Assembly: GCA_016218765.1 (NCBI GenBank)
Contig: JACRCZ010000130.1
Coordinates: forward strand, 1-47,164
Direction: 5' to 3'
DNA from: Deltaproteobacteria bacterium
Lineage (GTDB): Bacteria; Myxococcota_A; Polyangia; DRWM01; JAAZOP01
Length of the DNA: 47,164 nt
The notes under the pieces are model-generated. The model worked only from the letters and a program-made list of their open reading frames with translations. It ran no database searches and was not told the origin of the DNA. The translations under genes were made by a program, and so were the position numbers. This document shows positions 1 to 8,273 of the stretch, one piece after another. How positions within the stretch are numbered: the stretch's first letter is position 1; each line of letters begins with the position of its first letter.

Positions 1-1
1 G

Positions 2-919
2 GAGAACAAGTACGACTACAAGTTCCGACGGACGCAGCGCGTGGAGCGTCTCGACGCCGACGGGGACCCGCTGCCGGCGCCGCGCTGTACGACGTTCGTC
101 TACGACCAGTTCGACCGGTTGATCGCGGAGCACGACTGCTCATCTGGCAGCGACCCCGACGCCGGCGACAACGTCCTGGCCGAGTACGTCTACCTCGCGG
201 GCTACCACGTCCTCGCGGTTCGTCGCGATGGCGACGCTTGGTACTGGTACCTGAACGATCACCTCCCGACGCCGAAGAAGCTCGTCGACGCGAGCCGGGT
301 CGTCGTGTGGGACGGAAAGATGGAGCCGTTCGGGGAGACGGACGAGGTCGTCGCGGCGGTGGAGCAGCCACTGCGGTTCCCGGGGCAGGTTGCCGACCCG
401 GCTTCCACACTGCTTTACAATGGCGACCGCTTCGCCCAGGCGGCGCTGTCGCGATTCACCGCCCCGGACCAGGAGCACGACGCTGCGCTGACTGCGGATC
501 CCCGGTCGCCGCTGGGCGTCATGCGCGGCCTCCGTGCCCGCATGATGCGGGAGGCGACTCGGACGCAGGCTTTCGCGATGGCCGACAATAACCCCCTGTC
601 CTACGTGGACCCGACAGGGCGACAAGTCGAGTGCGTCAACGAACTTCTGTGCGACACCGAGGAGGACTACGAAATCGATTGGGATTGGTTGTGGAACGCA
701 CCGGGACCTCTGACGGTCCTTGCTGAGTTGCTGGATCGCGACCTGCGCGTGTTGGCGTGCATTCTGTCCGATCTGTCGACGGCGTTTCGGGACGTTCGCA
801 GGCTTCGCCAGTGCCTGGGATCTTGTCCCAGTGGGCCTTACCAGGCCAAGTGTTGGCTCGCGTGCGGCGTGGCACAGTTTTCCGAGAGGGCCACGAAGTG
901 CATCGAGAATGTCCAGTAG
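2..919 (+). CDS. RHS repeat-associated core protein, C-terminal part (5' truncated)
   Basis: The frame is open from the first bases of the window, so this is the 3' end of a larger gene; 305 residues are visible. The residues encoded at about 370-480 (LRFPGQ, then LLYNGDRFAQ, then SRFTAPDQ) match the RHS/YD core consensus in a diverged form, and NPLSYVDPTGR at about 592-624 is the conserved end of the RHS shell. Downstream lies a variable tip of about 98 residues containing eight or more Cys, several in the last 40 residues (CLGSC, CWLAC). In RHS families the segment after the DPxGR motif is the exchangeable effector domain; I do not recognise this one. The small membrane-protein gene that follows might be a partner, but that is inference. 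Confidence 0.85.
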   Translation, partial: ENKYDYKFRRTQRVERLDADGDPLPAPRCTTFVYDQFDRLIAEHDCSSGSDPDAGDNVLAEYVYLAGYHVLAVRRDGDAWYWYLNDHLPTPKKLVDASRVVVWDGKMEPFGETDEVVAAVEQPLRFPGQVADPASTLLYNGDRFAQAALSRFTAPDQEHDAALTADPRSPLGVMRGLRARMMREATRTQAFAMADNNPLSYVDPTGRQVECVNELLCDTEEDYEIDWDWLWNAPGPLTVLAELLDRDLRVLACILSDLSTAFRDVRRLRQCLGSCPSGPYQAKCWLACGVAQFSERATKCIENVQ

Positions 920-1124
920 CGCGCCAAACGGCACCGATCGTCCGAGACAGACCCCGGAGGGTCGCGGCCATGACGTCGTTCCAGCGCAGTCGCGCGGGTC
1001 CGTGACCGGCCAACCGGACGGCATCCGAACGAGCAGTGGTCACGATTCCGCTCCTCAGTCCGTGCCTGCCTCGTCGCCCTGCGGGCCGCGGCGGCGCAAG
1101 GGTTCTTCACGGAAGGAAGATCGA

Positions 1125-1322
1125 TTGGTCACCGCCGCAAGGCTCTTCATCTACATCTTCTTCGCCGCCGCTACGTTGACCGAGTTGTTGTCAATTGTCG
1201 GTTGGGAAGGCGCGGCGGTCGTGGTCGGCGCAGTGTTCGGCTTCTTGGCAGTGTTCGTGGGCCCGCCGGCGTTGCTGTATCTCATCGTCAAGTGGTTCCG
1301 CGGTGAGGCGGAGTTTCCCTGA
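1125..1322 (+). CDS. small two-helix membrane protein, TTG start
   Basis: This 65-residue protein is almost entirely hydrophobic: one helix at about residues 6-25 (LFIYIFFAAATL) and one at about 29-55 (VVVGAVFGFLAVFVG), ending in a short charged tail KWFRGEAEFP. The start was chosen because TTG at 1125 sits 5 nt after a strong ribosome binding site, GGAAGGAAG (1111-1119). The open frame extends further upstream, but that part is Arg/Cys/Ser-rich and overlaps the RHS gene, so it looks non-coding. The gene follows an RHS tip, the position where immunity genes are commonly found; small membrane proteins can be immunity proteins against membrane-active or periplasmic toxins. No family was recognised, so the immunity role is speculative. 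Confidence 0.6.
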   Translation: MVTAARLFIYIFFAAATLTELLSIVGWEGAAVVVGAVFGFLAVFVGPPALLYLIVKWFRGEAEFP

Positions 1323-1598
1323 TGTCCGGCCGGGGGCGCTCGTCGAATCCCGCGGGCCATCGATCGAGCAGGGCCGACGCAGGAGTTCGGGATACCCGGG
1401 ATCGGACGCCTGTGCTCTTCTGGTCGGCCCGCGAGGCATCCATTTTGGGCGTTGGGTCAGGTGGTGATGAGGGCGAGAGGGGAATGAGTGACCAGCCGAA
1501 TGGGAACCCGGTTGTGATGTGTTGATGGCGGCAGGGCACGATGGTGGGCGGGTTACGGAGTTGCGCAATCGGACCGTCGGCAGATGGAGTGGGATCCG

Positions 1599-4500
1599 AT
1601 GACTCGACGCTCGTGGGTGCTCGTGGCCATCGTGGCGGTGCTCTTGGGGCAAACGTCCTGCCAGGACTCAACCGACGCCGCCATCGGTAGCAGGTGCGCA
1701 GCGCCGTGCTCGTGGGAACCGCCGAAACCCGCCCCACGGGGCGGCGCGCGCCGGATGTCCAGCGCGGGTTACGGCTCCGCCGAGGGTGACGCGCGCGGGG
1801 GTGGGTGGGAGGGTGGCGACGTTTCGGCGGGGGGACCGACGGCAGGCGACGGAAACCATGATGGCCGGTCGCGCCTGGCCTTCCATCGCAGTGGTGGCGA
1901 GGCCGTCGTTGCCCGTCTCGACGCTCAGGGCTTGCGGTTTCTCGCTGACCGGGCCGGTGTGCGAGTCGAGCCGTCGTCCCGATCAGGTCGCGACACGGTG
2001 GCTTCGATCCGGCTTGTTTCGGTGGGGCGGGGCGGCGCTTCAGCGGAGCTTCCGGGATGTCCGCCCGTCGTCTCAGGTGACCGCGTCGAGTACGAGAGGG
2101 GCGGGGTGACGGAGTGGTTCGCGAGCACTCCTGCGGGACTCGAGCACGGAGTCGATATTCGCGAGCGATTTCCGGGTGCCGGCGATCTGGTGCTGGAGGT
2201 ATCGGTGCATGGGAGCGTCGAACTCCTTCCGGGTGGAAACGACGTTCTGATCAGCGACGCACGGGGACGTCCTTGGCTCCGATACTCGCAGCTCATCGTG
2301 GTGGACGCCACAGGTAACGCGGTCCCGTCACGCATGGAGGTTGCCGGGACGGCGATTCTGTTTCGCATCGACGACACCCGTGCCGGCTATCCCATTCGGG
2401 TCGACCCGCTCCTCTGGTGCGAGCGAGGGAGGATCACCGCGTCCGACGGTGAAGCGCATGATCACCTTGGCGGAGCGGTCGCGCTGTCCGGGAACACGGC
2501 CGTCATCGGTGCCGCGGCCGACACCGTGGGCACAGAGATCTACCAGGGGTCGGCATACGTGTTCCTGTGGGACGGGTCCGTGTGGAATCAGGAGGCCAAG
2601 CTGGTCGCCAGCGACGGGGCGACACAGGACTTGTTCGGCAACGCCGTCGCCATCAATGGCGACACCGCGCTCATCGCGGCGCAGTCGCACGACGTTCTCG
2701 GAGGCGTCGACCAGGGCTCGGTGTACGTGTTCGTCCGAACCAGCGGTGCATGGCATGAGGAAGCGCAACTCGTCGCGAGCGACGGCGCTGCACACGATCT
2801 CTTCGGCTCGTCGGTTTCCGTGCGGGGCGACACCGCGCTCATCGGCGCCGTCCAAGCCGCAATCGGCGGTGCTGCGCGGCAAGGGGCCGCGTACGTCTTC
2901 GTGCGGAGTGCGGGAACCTGGCATCAGGAAGCGAAGCTGGCCGCGAGCGACGGCGCTGCCGGCGCGAAGTTCGGCAACAGCGTCGCTCTCTCGGCCGACA
3001 GGGCGCTCATCGGGGCCCGCGCGACCACTATCGGCGCCAACGTCTTCCAAGGGGCCGCCTACGTCTTCACGCGCACCGGGGGCCTATGGACCCAGGAGGC
3101 GAAGCTGACGGCAAGTGACGGTACGGATTCGGCCTTCTTCGGCTGGGCGGTGGCCCTGGCAGGGAACACGGCCGTCTCGACTTCCTACTCTGCGATGCCC
3201 GCCGGCGCGGCGTACGCCTTCGTCTGGGACGGCATGTCGTGGATCGAAGAGGCAAAGCTGACGGCCAGCGACGGCGCGACCGGGGACGAGTTCGGCTACT
3301 CGGTCGCGATTTCGGGTGACGCCATAGTGGTCGGTGCGATCTATGACGATGTCGGAACCGGTACCGACCAGGGCTCGGCCTACGTCTTCCATCGCGGCGG
3401 GTCGGTCTGGTCGGAGCAGGCCAAGCTGGTCGCGGCCGACGGGGAGTCATGGGACCTGCTGGGAGTCTCGGCGGCGATCGAGGACGATACGGCGATCGTG
3501 GGCGCCAGCGGCGACAGTATCGATGGCAGGTCCAACCAGGGCTCGGCAGACGTGTTCCGCATCCTGGAAGTCGGGCTCTCGTGCTCCTTCGCTACGGACT
3601 GCCCCTCCGGCCACTGCGTCGACTCCGTGTGCTGCGATACCGCCTGCGGCGGAGGATCCAGCGACGACTGCGTGGCGTGCGGCACGGCTGCAGGTGGCGA
3701 GACCGACGGGGTCTGTGGTCCGCTGACGGCCGCGACAGCTCCGTCGATCGTGTGCAGACCCGTCTCAGACCTCTGCGATGCGGCCGAGACGTGCGAGGCC
3801 GGGAGCCCGGTGTGCCCGCGAGACCGATACCTGCCCTCGGGGACGATGTGCCGTCCGGCGGCAGGAGTTTGCGACCTTGACGAGCGTTGCACGAGCACCA
3901 GTGCGCGGTGTCCCTGGGACTACCTACGGTCGGGACCCTGTCGTCGGCCGGCCGGCGTCTGCGACCTGGAGGAACGCTGCGACGGCGTCAGCGTGGACTG
4001 CCCGGTAGACGTGCGGATGGCCGCGGGAACGGTTTGCCGACCCGAAAACGGTCCTTGCGACATCGGTGAGGTGTGCGACGGGGGCGTCGCGTGTCCTCTC
4101 GTTGACCTTGTGGAGCCGTCCGGCACGGTGTGCCGTGACGCGACGGGGGATTGCGACGCCGTGGAACGTTGCGACGGCCTCAGAACCGCCTGCCCCACGG
4201 ACCGATACGTTCCAGGGGGAACCGGGTGCCGACCGTCAACGGGCCCGTGCGATCCCCCTGAAGCGTGCGACGGGATCGCGCCATCGTGTCCTGTGGACGG
4301 ACTTGCGGCCGCAGGTTCCACGTGCAGGGAGCCCGCGGGCGAATGCGATGAGCCCGAGCTGTGCTCGGGCGCGGATGGCGGGTGTCCGGTAGACGCGAAG
4401 AGCACGGCCGAGTGCCGTCCGCCAGCGGGGGCGTGCGATTTCGCGGAATGGTGTGACGGGGTCTCCGATTCCTGTCCTGACGATGTGCTCGTCGCGATGG

Positions 4501-5240
4501 GGACGGAATGTAGGCTGGCAGTGGACGTGTGTGACGCGCCCGAAACCTGCGACGGAAGCACGCCCGACTGTCCAACCGACACCCTGATCGCGGGCGGTAC
4601 CGTGTGCCGTCCGGGGTCGTGCGTCGACGGAGCCGAGAGCGGCGAAGGGGTGTGTACGGGCCACAGCGTGGAGTGCGGCGATTCCGTAACGTCCGACTGC
4701 GCGCCGTACGTTTGCGGTACGGACCGTTGCCTCGGTTCATGCACGGGTACCGGCGACTGCATCGGCGGGTTCGCGTGCACGAGCGGTGCGTGCGTGATCG
4801 AGTCTGCCGACGCCGACGCCGACGCCGACGCTGATGCCGGTGCGGACGCTGGCGCTCGTCCGGACGCGGAAACCGAGACTGGGGCGGAGGTCGATGGGCC
4901 GCCGGAAGGCGACAGCGGCGCGGAAACTGCCAGCGGAACTGACGACGGCGAGGAGCTGGATATCGAAAGTGTCGGCGACGTCCAATCCGACACGCGGAGC
5001 GAAGCCGGGGATGCACCTGGACCAGGTGCCGGGTGCGGGTGCAGAGCTGCGCGGCCAGACCCGGCCGTGGGGCTGTTTCCGTTCTTCCTGCTGCTGCTGT
5101 TCGTTCTCCGTTCTTGCCGCCGTTGGGTGCCGGGGCGACCTGCTTCCGGTGACACGACCTGTCTCTCCCATTCCTCCCTTCCCCATCCAGCCACGGGAGC
5201 GCGGGGGGGACGTCCCGCATTCGGAAGCCGGCGGGCTTGA
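1599..5240 (+). CDS. FG-GAP repeat and Cys-rich surface lipoprotein with MYXO-CTERM-like anchor
   Basis: This secreted protein has 1213 residues. It begins with a lipoprotein-like signal (MTRRSWVLVAIVAVLLGQ, Cys after TS). An in-frame ATG at 1584 would add five residues; 1599 gives the cleaner signal peptide. Seven FG-GAP-type blades of about 55 residues lie at about 2430-3560, each with ASDG, FG, a GDTALIGA-like strand, QGSAYVF and W..EAKL; such blades form a beta-propeller. From about 3585 to 4790 there are about eleven Cys-rich units of about 30 residues (CRP, then GxCD, ExCDG, CPxD). An Asp/Ala linker (4803-4850) leads to GCGCRAARP, a hydrophobic stretch FPFFLLLLFVL and RSCRR, which resembles a MYXO-CTERM sorting signal. 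Unusually, 38 more residues follow the basic cluster. Its role is probably surface display or adhesion. Confidence 0.85.
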   Translation: MTRRSWVLVAIVAVLLGQTSCQDSTDAAIGSRCAAPCSWEPPKPAPRGGARRMSSAGYGSAEGDARGGGWEGGDVSAGGPTAGDGNHDGRSRLAFHRSGGEAVVARLDAQGLRFLADRAGVRVEPSSRSGRDTVASIRLVSVGRGGASAELPGCPPVVSGDRVEYERGGVTEWFASTPAGLEHGVDIRERFPGAGDLVLEVSVHGSVELLPGGNDVLISDARGRPWLRYSQLIVVDATGNAVPSRMEVAGTAILFRIDDTRAGYPIRVDPLLWCERGRITASDGEAHDHLGGAVALSGNTAVIGAAADTVGTEIYQGSAYVFLWDGSVWNQEAKLVASDGATQDLFGNAVAINGDTALIAAQSHDVLGGVDQGSVYVFVRTSGAWHEEAQLVASDGAAHDLFGSSVSVRGDTALIGAVQAAIGGAARQGAAYVFVRSAGTWHQEAKLAASDGAAGAKFGNSVALSADRALIGARATTIGANVFQGAAYVFTRTGGLWTQEAKLTASDGTDSAFFGWAVALAGNTAVSTSYSAMPAGAAYAFVWDGMSWIEEAKLTASDGATGDEFGYSVAISGDAIVVGAIYDDVGTGTDQGSAYVFHRGGSVWSEQAKLVAADGESWDLLGVSAAIEDDTAIVGASGDSIDGRSNQGSADVFRILEVGLSCSFATDCPSGHCVDSVCCDTACGGGSSDDCVACGTAAGGETDGVCGPLTAATAPSIVCRPVSDLCDAAETCEAGSPVCPRDRYLPSGTMCRPAAGVCDLDERCTSTSARCPWDYLRSGPCRRPAGVCDLEERCDGVSVDCPVDVRMAAGTVCRPENGPCDIGEVCDGGVACPLVDLVEPSGTVCRDATGDCDAVERCDGLRTACPTDRYVPGGTGCRPSTGPCDPPEACDGIAPSCPVDGLAAAGSTCREPAGECDEPELCSGADGGCPVDAKSTAECRPPAGACDFAEWCDGVSDSCPDDVLVAMGTECRLAVDVCDAPETCDGSTPDCPTDTLIAGGTVCRPGSCVDGAESGEGVCTGHSVECGDSVTSDCAPYVCGTDRCLGSCTGTGDCIGGFACTSGACVIESADADADADADAGADAGARPDAETETGAEVDGPPEGDSGAETASGTDDGEELDIESVGDVQSDTRSEAGDAPGPGAGCGCRAARPDPAVGLFPFFLLLLFVLRSCRRWVPGRPASGDTTCLSHSSLPHPATGARGGRPAFGSRRA

Positions 5241-5339
5241 CCCCTCCAGGCCCTGCGCTGGCCCGCTACCAGCCACCGGCCACCAGCCACCAGCCCGGAT
5301 CGCGCCGGCTACGGCGCGTTCCGGGCGAGCTTCCCTTTC

Positions 5340-5369
5340 TTGTCGCATCGCGCGCCGCTTTGCTATCCT
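5340..5369 (+). promoter_or_regulatory. sigma-70-like promoter for the cyclic-nucleotide regulator operon
   Basis: TTGTCG (5340-5345) and TATCCT (5364-5369) are separated by 18 bp, and the -10 is preceded by TGC, an extended -10 arrangement. It lies 17 bp upstream of the GTG start at 5387, with GGAGG at 5376-5380 in between. This is consistent with transcription of the three-gene operon that follows. Confidence 0.45.
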
Positions 5370-5386
5370 GCCCGCGGAGGGCGCGT

Positions 5387-6052
5387 GTGACCATGGACGC
5401 CGGATCCCTCGGCCCGAAGCTCGCCAAGACCTTCCCCAAGGGGACCGTGCTGTTCCGCGAGGGCGATCCGGGCGCCGAGATGTTCATCATCCTCTCCGGC
5501 TCCATCCGCGTCAGCAAGCAGATCGGCAACCTGGAGCGCACCCTCACCGTCATGGGCGCCGGCGAGTTCATCGGCGAGATGGCCATCCTGACCGGAGAGA
5601 ACCGCTCGGCCACCGCCACCATCGAGGACGAGGCGCGCCTGGTGCCGATCGATGCCGCGATGCTGGAAAGCCTCGTCGCCCGCAGTCCGGAGGTCGCCGT
5701 GCGCCTCCTCAAGCGGCTCGCCTTCCGGCTCAAGGCGGCCAACGACCTGGCGGCGATCCTCCTGCACCGCGACGCCCGCGTCCGCGTCGTGCGCGGCGTC
5801 GCGCTGCTGGTGGAGACGCGAGGCGTCGACCGCGGCGAGGACGAGGTGTTCATCGAGGTCTCGCCCGTCGAGCTGGCCGGGCAGCTCGGCCTGGAACCGG
5901 CGGAGGTGACCGAGGTGCTCGGTCGCCTGGAACGGGGCGGCATGATCACGCCCGTGCCGGGGGAGGGCGGATACACCGTGCGCGACCTGGAACGCCTGCG
6001 CGAGTTCGTCGACTTCATCAGCGCACGCGAGACGCTCGGCGAGCTGGGCTGA
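5387..6052 (+). CDS. Crp/Fnr-type cyclic-nucleotide-binding protein with C-terminal helix-turn-helix
   Basis: The 221-residue product has an N-terminal cyclic-nucleotide-binding domain (about residues 12-125). The beta-roll start is FPKGTVLFREGDPGAEMFII. The phosphate-binding cassette GEMAILTGENRSATA keeps the Glu and Arg that contact the cyclic nucleotide in CRP. A C-terminal region (about 150-215) contains a winged-helix pattern, VELAGQLGLEPAEVTEVLGRLERGG, given here as positions about 165-190. GTG 5387 was chosen because GGAGG ends 6 nt before it; ATG 5393 is the alternative. The next gene, 14 nt downstream, resembles a cyclic-nucleotide phosphodiesterase, so sensor and degrading enzyme may act on the same ligand. 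Whether the ligand is cAMP or another nucleotide cannot be told. Confidence 0.8.
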   Translation: MTMDAGSLGPKLAKTFPKGTVLFREGDPGAEMFIILSGSIRVSKQIGNLERTLTVMGAGEFIGEMAILTGENRSATATIEDEARLVPIDAAMLESLVARSPEVAVRLLKRLAFRLKAANDLAAILLHRDARVRVVRGVALLVETRGVDRGEDEVFIEVSPVELAGQLGLEPAEVTEVLGRLERGGMITPVPGEGGYTVRDLERLREFVDFISARETLGELG

Positions 6053-6066
6053 GCGGGGAGGAACGA

Positions 6067-6846
6067 GTGGTCCTGCGAGTGGAGGTCCTGGGCGCGGCGG
6101 GCGGCGAGACTCCCGAGGAGGCGATGACCTCGTTCACCCTGGGCGAGAGCCTGGCGCTGGACGCCGGCGGTCTCACGCGGTCGCTGCACCTGGAAGCACA
6201 GCTTGCCCTCGATGCCGTGCTCGTCACCCACGCCCACCTCGACCACGTCCGCGATCTCGCGACGCTGGCCGACACGCGCGCGCAGCGCCGCGCCAAGCCG
6301 CTGACCGTCTACGGCCTGGCGGTGACCCTGCGCGCCCTGGCGCACCACCTGTTCAACGGGCAGCTCTGGCCGGACTTCACGCGGCTGCCCTCGCCCCGCA
6401 AGCCGGCCCTGCGCTTCGTCGAAGTGCGGCCGGGCGAGGTCTTCCGCTCCGGCGGACTCTCCCTGTCCTGCTTCCCCGTCCACCACTCGATCGATACCGT
6501 CGGCGTCGTCGCCCGGTCCCGCGGTCGCGCCGTCCTCTTCTCCGGCGACACCGGTCCCACGGACCGGCTCTGGACCGTCGCCCAGGACCTGGGGCGCGAC
6601 CTGCGCGCCGTGTTCGTCGAATGCTCGTTCCCCCGCCGCCTCGCGCGGCTGGCGGAGATCTCCGGCCACCTCTCGCCCGACACCCTCGCCGGCGAGCTGG
6701 CCAAGCTCGGACCCGCCGTCGGCCGCATCCCGATCTTCACCTACCACATGAAGCCCGGGTTCTCGTCCGAGATCGAGGCCGAGGTCCACGATCTGCTCGA
6801 CGGCGTCGTGCTCGCCCGCCCGGGCCTCGTCGTCCGGGCCACCTGA
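6067..6846 (+). CDS. metallo-beta-lactamase-fold hydrolase, class II cyclic nucleotide phosphodiesterase-like
   Basis: This 259-residue protein starts at GTG 6067 after GGGGAGGAACGA, a good ribosome binding site. The metal-binding signature THAHLDHVRDL (about residues 60-70) matches the THxHxDH motif of the metallo-beta-lactamase fold. It is followed by HHLFNGQLWPDF, resembling the segment after the metal site in class II 3',5'-cyclic-nucleotide phosphodiesterases, then HHSIDTVGV and FSGDTGPT (metal ligands His and Asp) and a late TYHMKP histidine. Family knowledge says class II enzymes hydrolyse cAMP or cGMP. The adjacent cyclic-nucleotide-binding regulator supports that reading over a generic lactamase-like hydrolase. 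The stop lies 1 nt before the folC start, so the three genes are probably one operon. Confidence 0.75.
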   Translation: MVLRVEVLGAAGGETPEEAMTSFTLGESLALDAGGLTRSLHLEAQLALDAVLVTHAHLDHVRDLATLADTRAQRRAKPLTVYGLAVTLRALAHHLFNGQLWPDFTRLPSPRKPALRFVEVRPGEVFRSGGLSLSCFPVHHSIDTVGVVARSRGRAVLFSGDTGPTDRLWTVAQDLGRDLRAVFVECSFPRRLARLAEISGHLSPDTLAGELAKLGPAVGRIPIFTYHMKPGFSSEIEAEVHDLLDGVVLARPGLVVRAT

Positions 6847-6847
6847 C

Positions 6848-8173
6848 GTGACCTACGACGAGCTGATCCGCGGCCTGTGGGCCCTGGGACACGCCCAAGG
6901 CATGCGCCTGGGACTCGAGCGCGTCGAGGCCGCCGCGGAACGCCTCGGCCGCCCCAACCTCGCCTTCCCCGCCGTCCACGTCGCCGGCACCGACGGCAAG
7001 GGCTCCGTCGCCCACGTCGCCTCGCGCGTCCTCCGCCGCCACGGGCTCACGGTCGGCCTGACCACGTCGCCGCACCTCCACCGGCTGATCGAGCGCATCC
7101 GGATCGACGGCGATGAGCTTCCGCGCGACGAGCTGGCGGCGATCGCCACGGAAGCGCGCGACCGCCTCGGCGCGTGGGAGGTCGACGGCCCGCTCACGTT
7201 CTTCGAGGTCGTCACGCTGCTCGCCTTCGAGGCCTTCCGCCGCCGCGCCGTCGACGTCGCCGTCGTCGAGGTCGGTCTCGGCGGGCGCCTGGACGCGACG
7301 CGGCTCTGCCGTCCCGCCGTCTCCGTCGTGACCAGCATCGGACTCGACCACACCGAACAGCTCGGCAATACCCTCGCCGCGATCGCCGGCGAGAAGGCGG
7401 GGATCTTCGCCCCCGGGGTTCCGGTGGTCCTCGGGCCGCTCGTGCCCGAGGCGCTCGAGGTCGCGGTCGCACGCGCCGGGACGCTCGGATGTCCCTGCGT
7501 GCGCTGGGACGACGCGGCCGGGTCGTTCGTCCCGGTCCTTCCGGCGGGGGCGCCGGCGGCCGGCGGAACGCCGCCGCTCGACGTGGACGCGATCCACGCC
7601 TTCGCCCGGCCGCTGTCCGTCTCGCCGCCGTTGGAGGGCTTCCACCAGCGTGCGAACGCCGCCGTGGCCGCGGCCGCGGCGTGGGTCGCCCTGCGGGCGC
7701 TCGGACGGTCGCCCGATCGGGCGGCGTTCGCGGTCCCGCCCTTCGTCCTGCCGGGGCGGCTGGAGCGCGTGGACGGGCGCCCGCCGATCCTGATCGATGT
7801 CGCGCACAATCCGCACGGCGCGGCGGCGCTCGCCGCGCACCTGGCGGCCGATCCGTCGCTCCGCGCGCGGTTCGTGCTGGGCACGCTCGCGACGAAGGAC
7901 GTCGACGGCGTCGCAAGGGAGCTGTGGGCGGAAGGGCGCGTGCTCCACGCGTGCGCGCCGGCGATGCCCAACGCGCACCCGGCGGCGCGGGTGGCGGCCG
8001 CATGGCCGGGGACCTCGATCGTCCACGGGTCGGTGGTCGAGGCGCTGGCGGCGGCGCGTGCGGCCGCGGGCCCCGGGGAGCTGGTCGTCGTCACCGGCTC
8101 GCACTACACGGTGGCCGAGGCGCGTGCGGCGCTCCTGGGCATCGTCGATGTCGATCGGCCGATCGCGTTGTAA
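6848..8173 (+). CDS. folC: bifunctional folylpolyglutamate synthase/dihydrofolate synthase
   Basis: FolC is an ATP-dependent ligase that adds glutamate to (dihydro)pteroate and folates in the cytoplasm. The 441-residue product has the usual family length. Diagnostic motifs are the P-loop VAGTDGKGSVAH (about residues 46-57), TTSPHLHRLIERIRI, the Mur-ligase core VEVGLGGRLDAT, SIGLDHTEQLGNT and the C-terminal DVAHNPHGAAAL. It starts at GTG 6848, one base after the preceding stop, and is probably translated together with the two upstream genes. No Shine-Dalgarno separate from the upstream coding sequence is obvious. Confidence 0.95.
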   Translation: MTYDELIRGLWALGHAQGMRLGLERVEAAAERLGRPNLAFPAVHVAGTDGKGSVAHVASRVLRRHGLTVGLTTSPHLHRLIERIRIDGDELPRDELAAIATEARDRLGAWEVDGPLTFFEVVTLLAFEAFRRRAVDVAVVEVGLGGRLDATRLCRPAVSVVTSIGLDHTEQLGNTLAAIAGEKAGIFAPGVPVVLGPLVPEALEVAVARAGTLGCPCVRWDDAAGSFVPVLPAGAPAAGGTPPLDVDAIHAFARPLSVSPPLEGFHQRANAAVAAAAAWVALRALGRSPDRAAFAVPPFVLPGRLERVDGRPPILIDVAHNPHGAAALAAHLAADPSLRARFVLGTLATKDVDGVARELWAEGRVLHACAPAMPNAHPAARVAAAWPGTSIVHGSVVEALAAARAAAGPGELVVVTGSHYTVAEARAALLGIVDVDRPIAL

Positions 8174-8273
8174 TGGATGCCGCGGACCGCCGTACGGCTA
8201 TTCCAGGTACCTCGCGGACGTCCGGTTCCGCGAGACCGCTATCTTCGCCCCGCGCAGCCGGATCGACGACGGA

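Noticed and set aside
1322..1525. 67-residue open frame starting at TGATG after the small membrane protein
   Set aside because: It is Ser/Arg/Gly-rich with no hydrophobic or domain pattern; overlap with the stop is probably chance. The gap 1323-1598 otherwise shows nothing.
4803..4850. GACGCC-type repeat as a DNA element
   Set aside because: It encodes an Asp/Ala linker in frame with the surface protein, so protein-level low complexity explains it.
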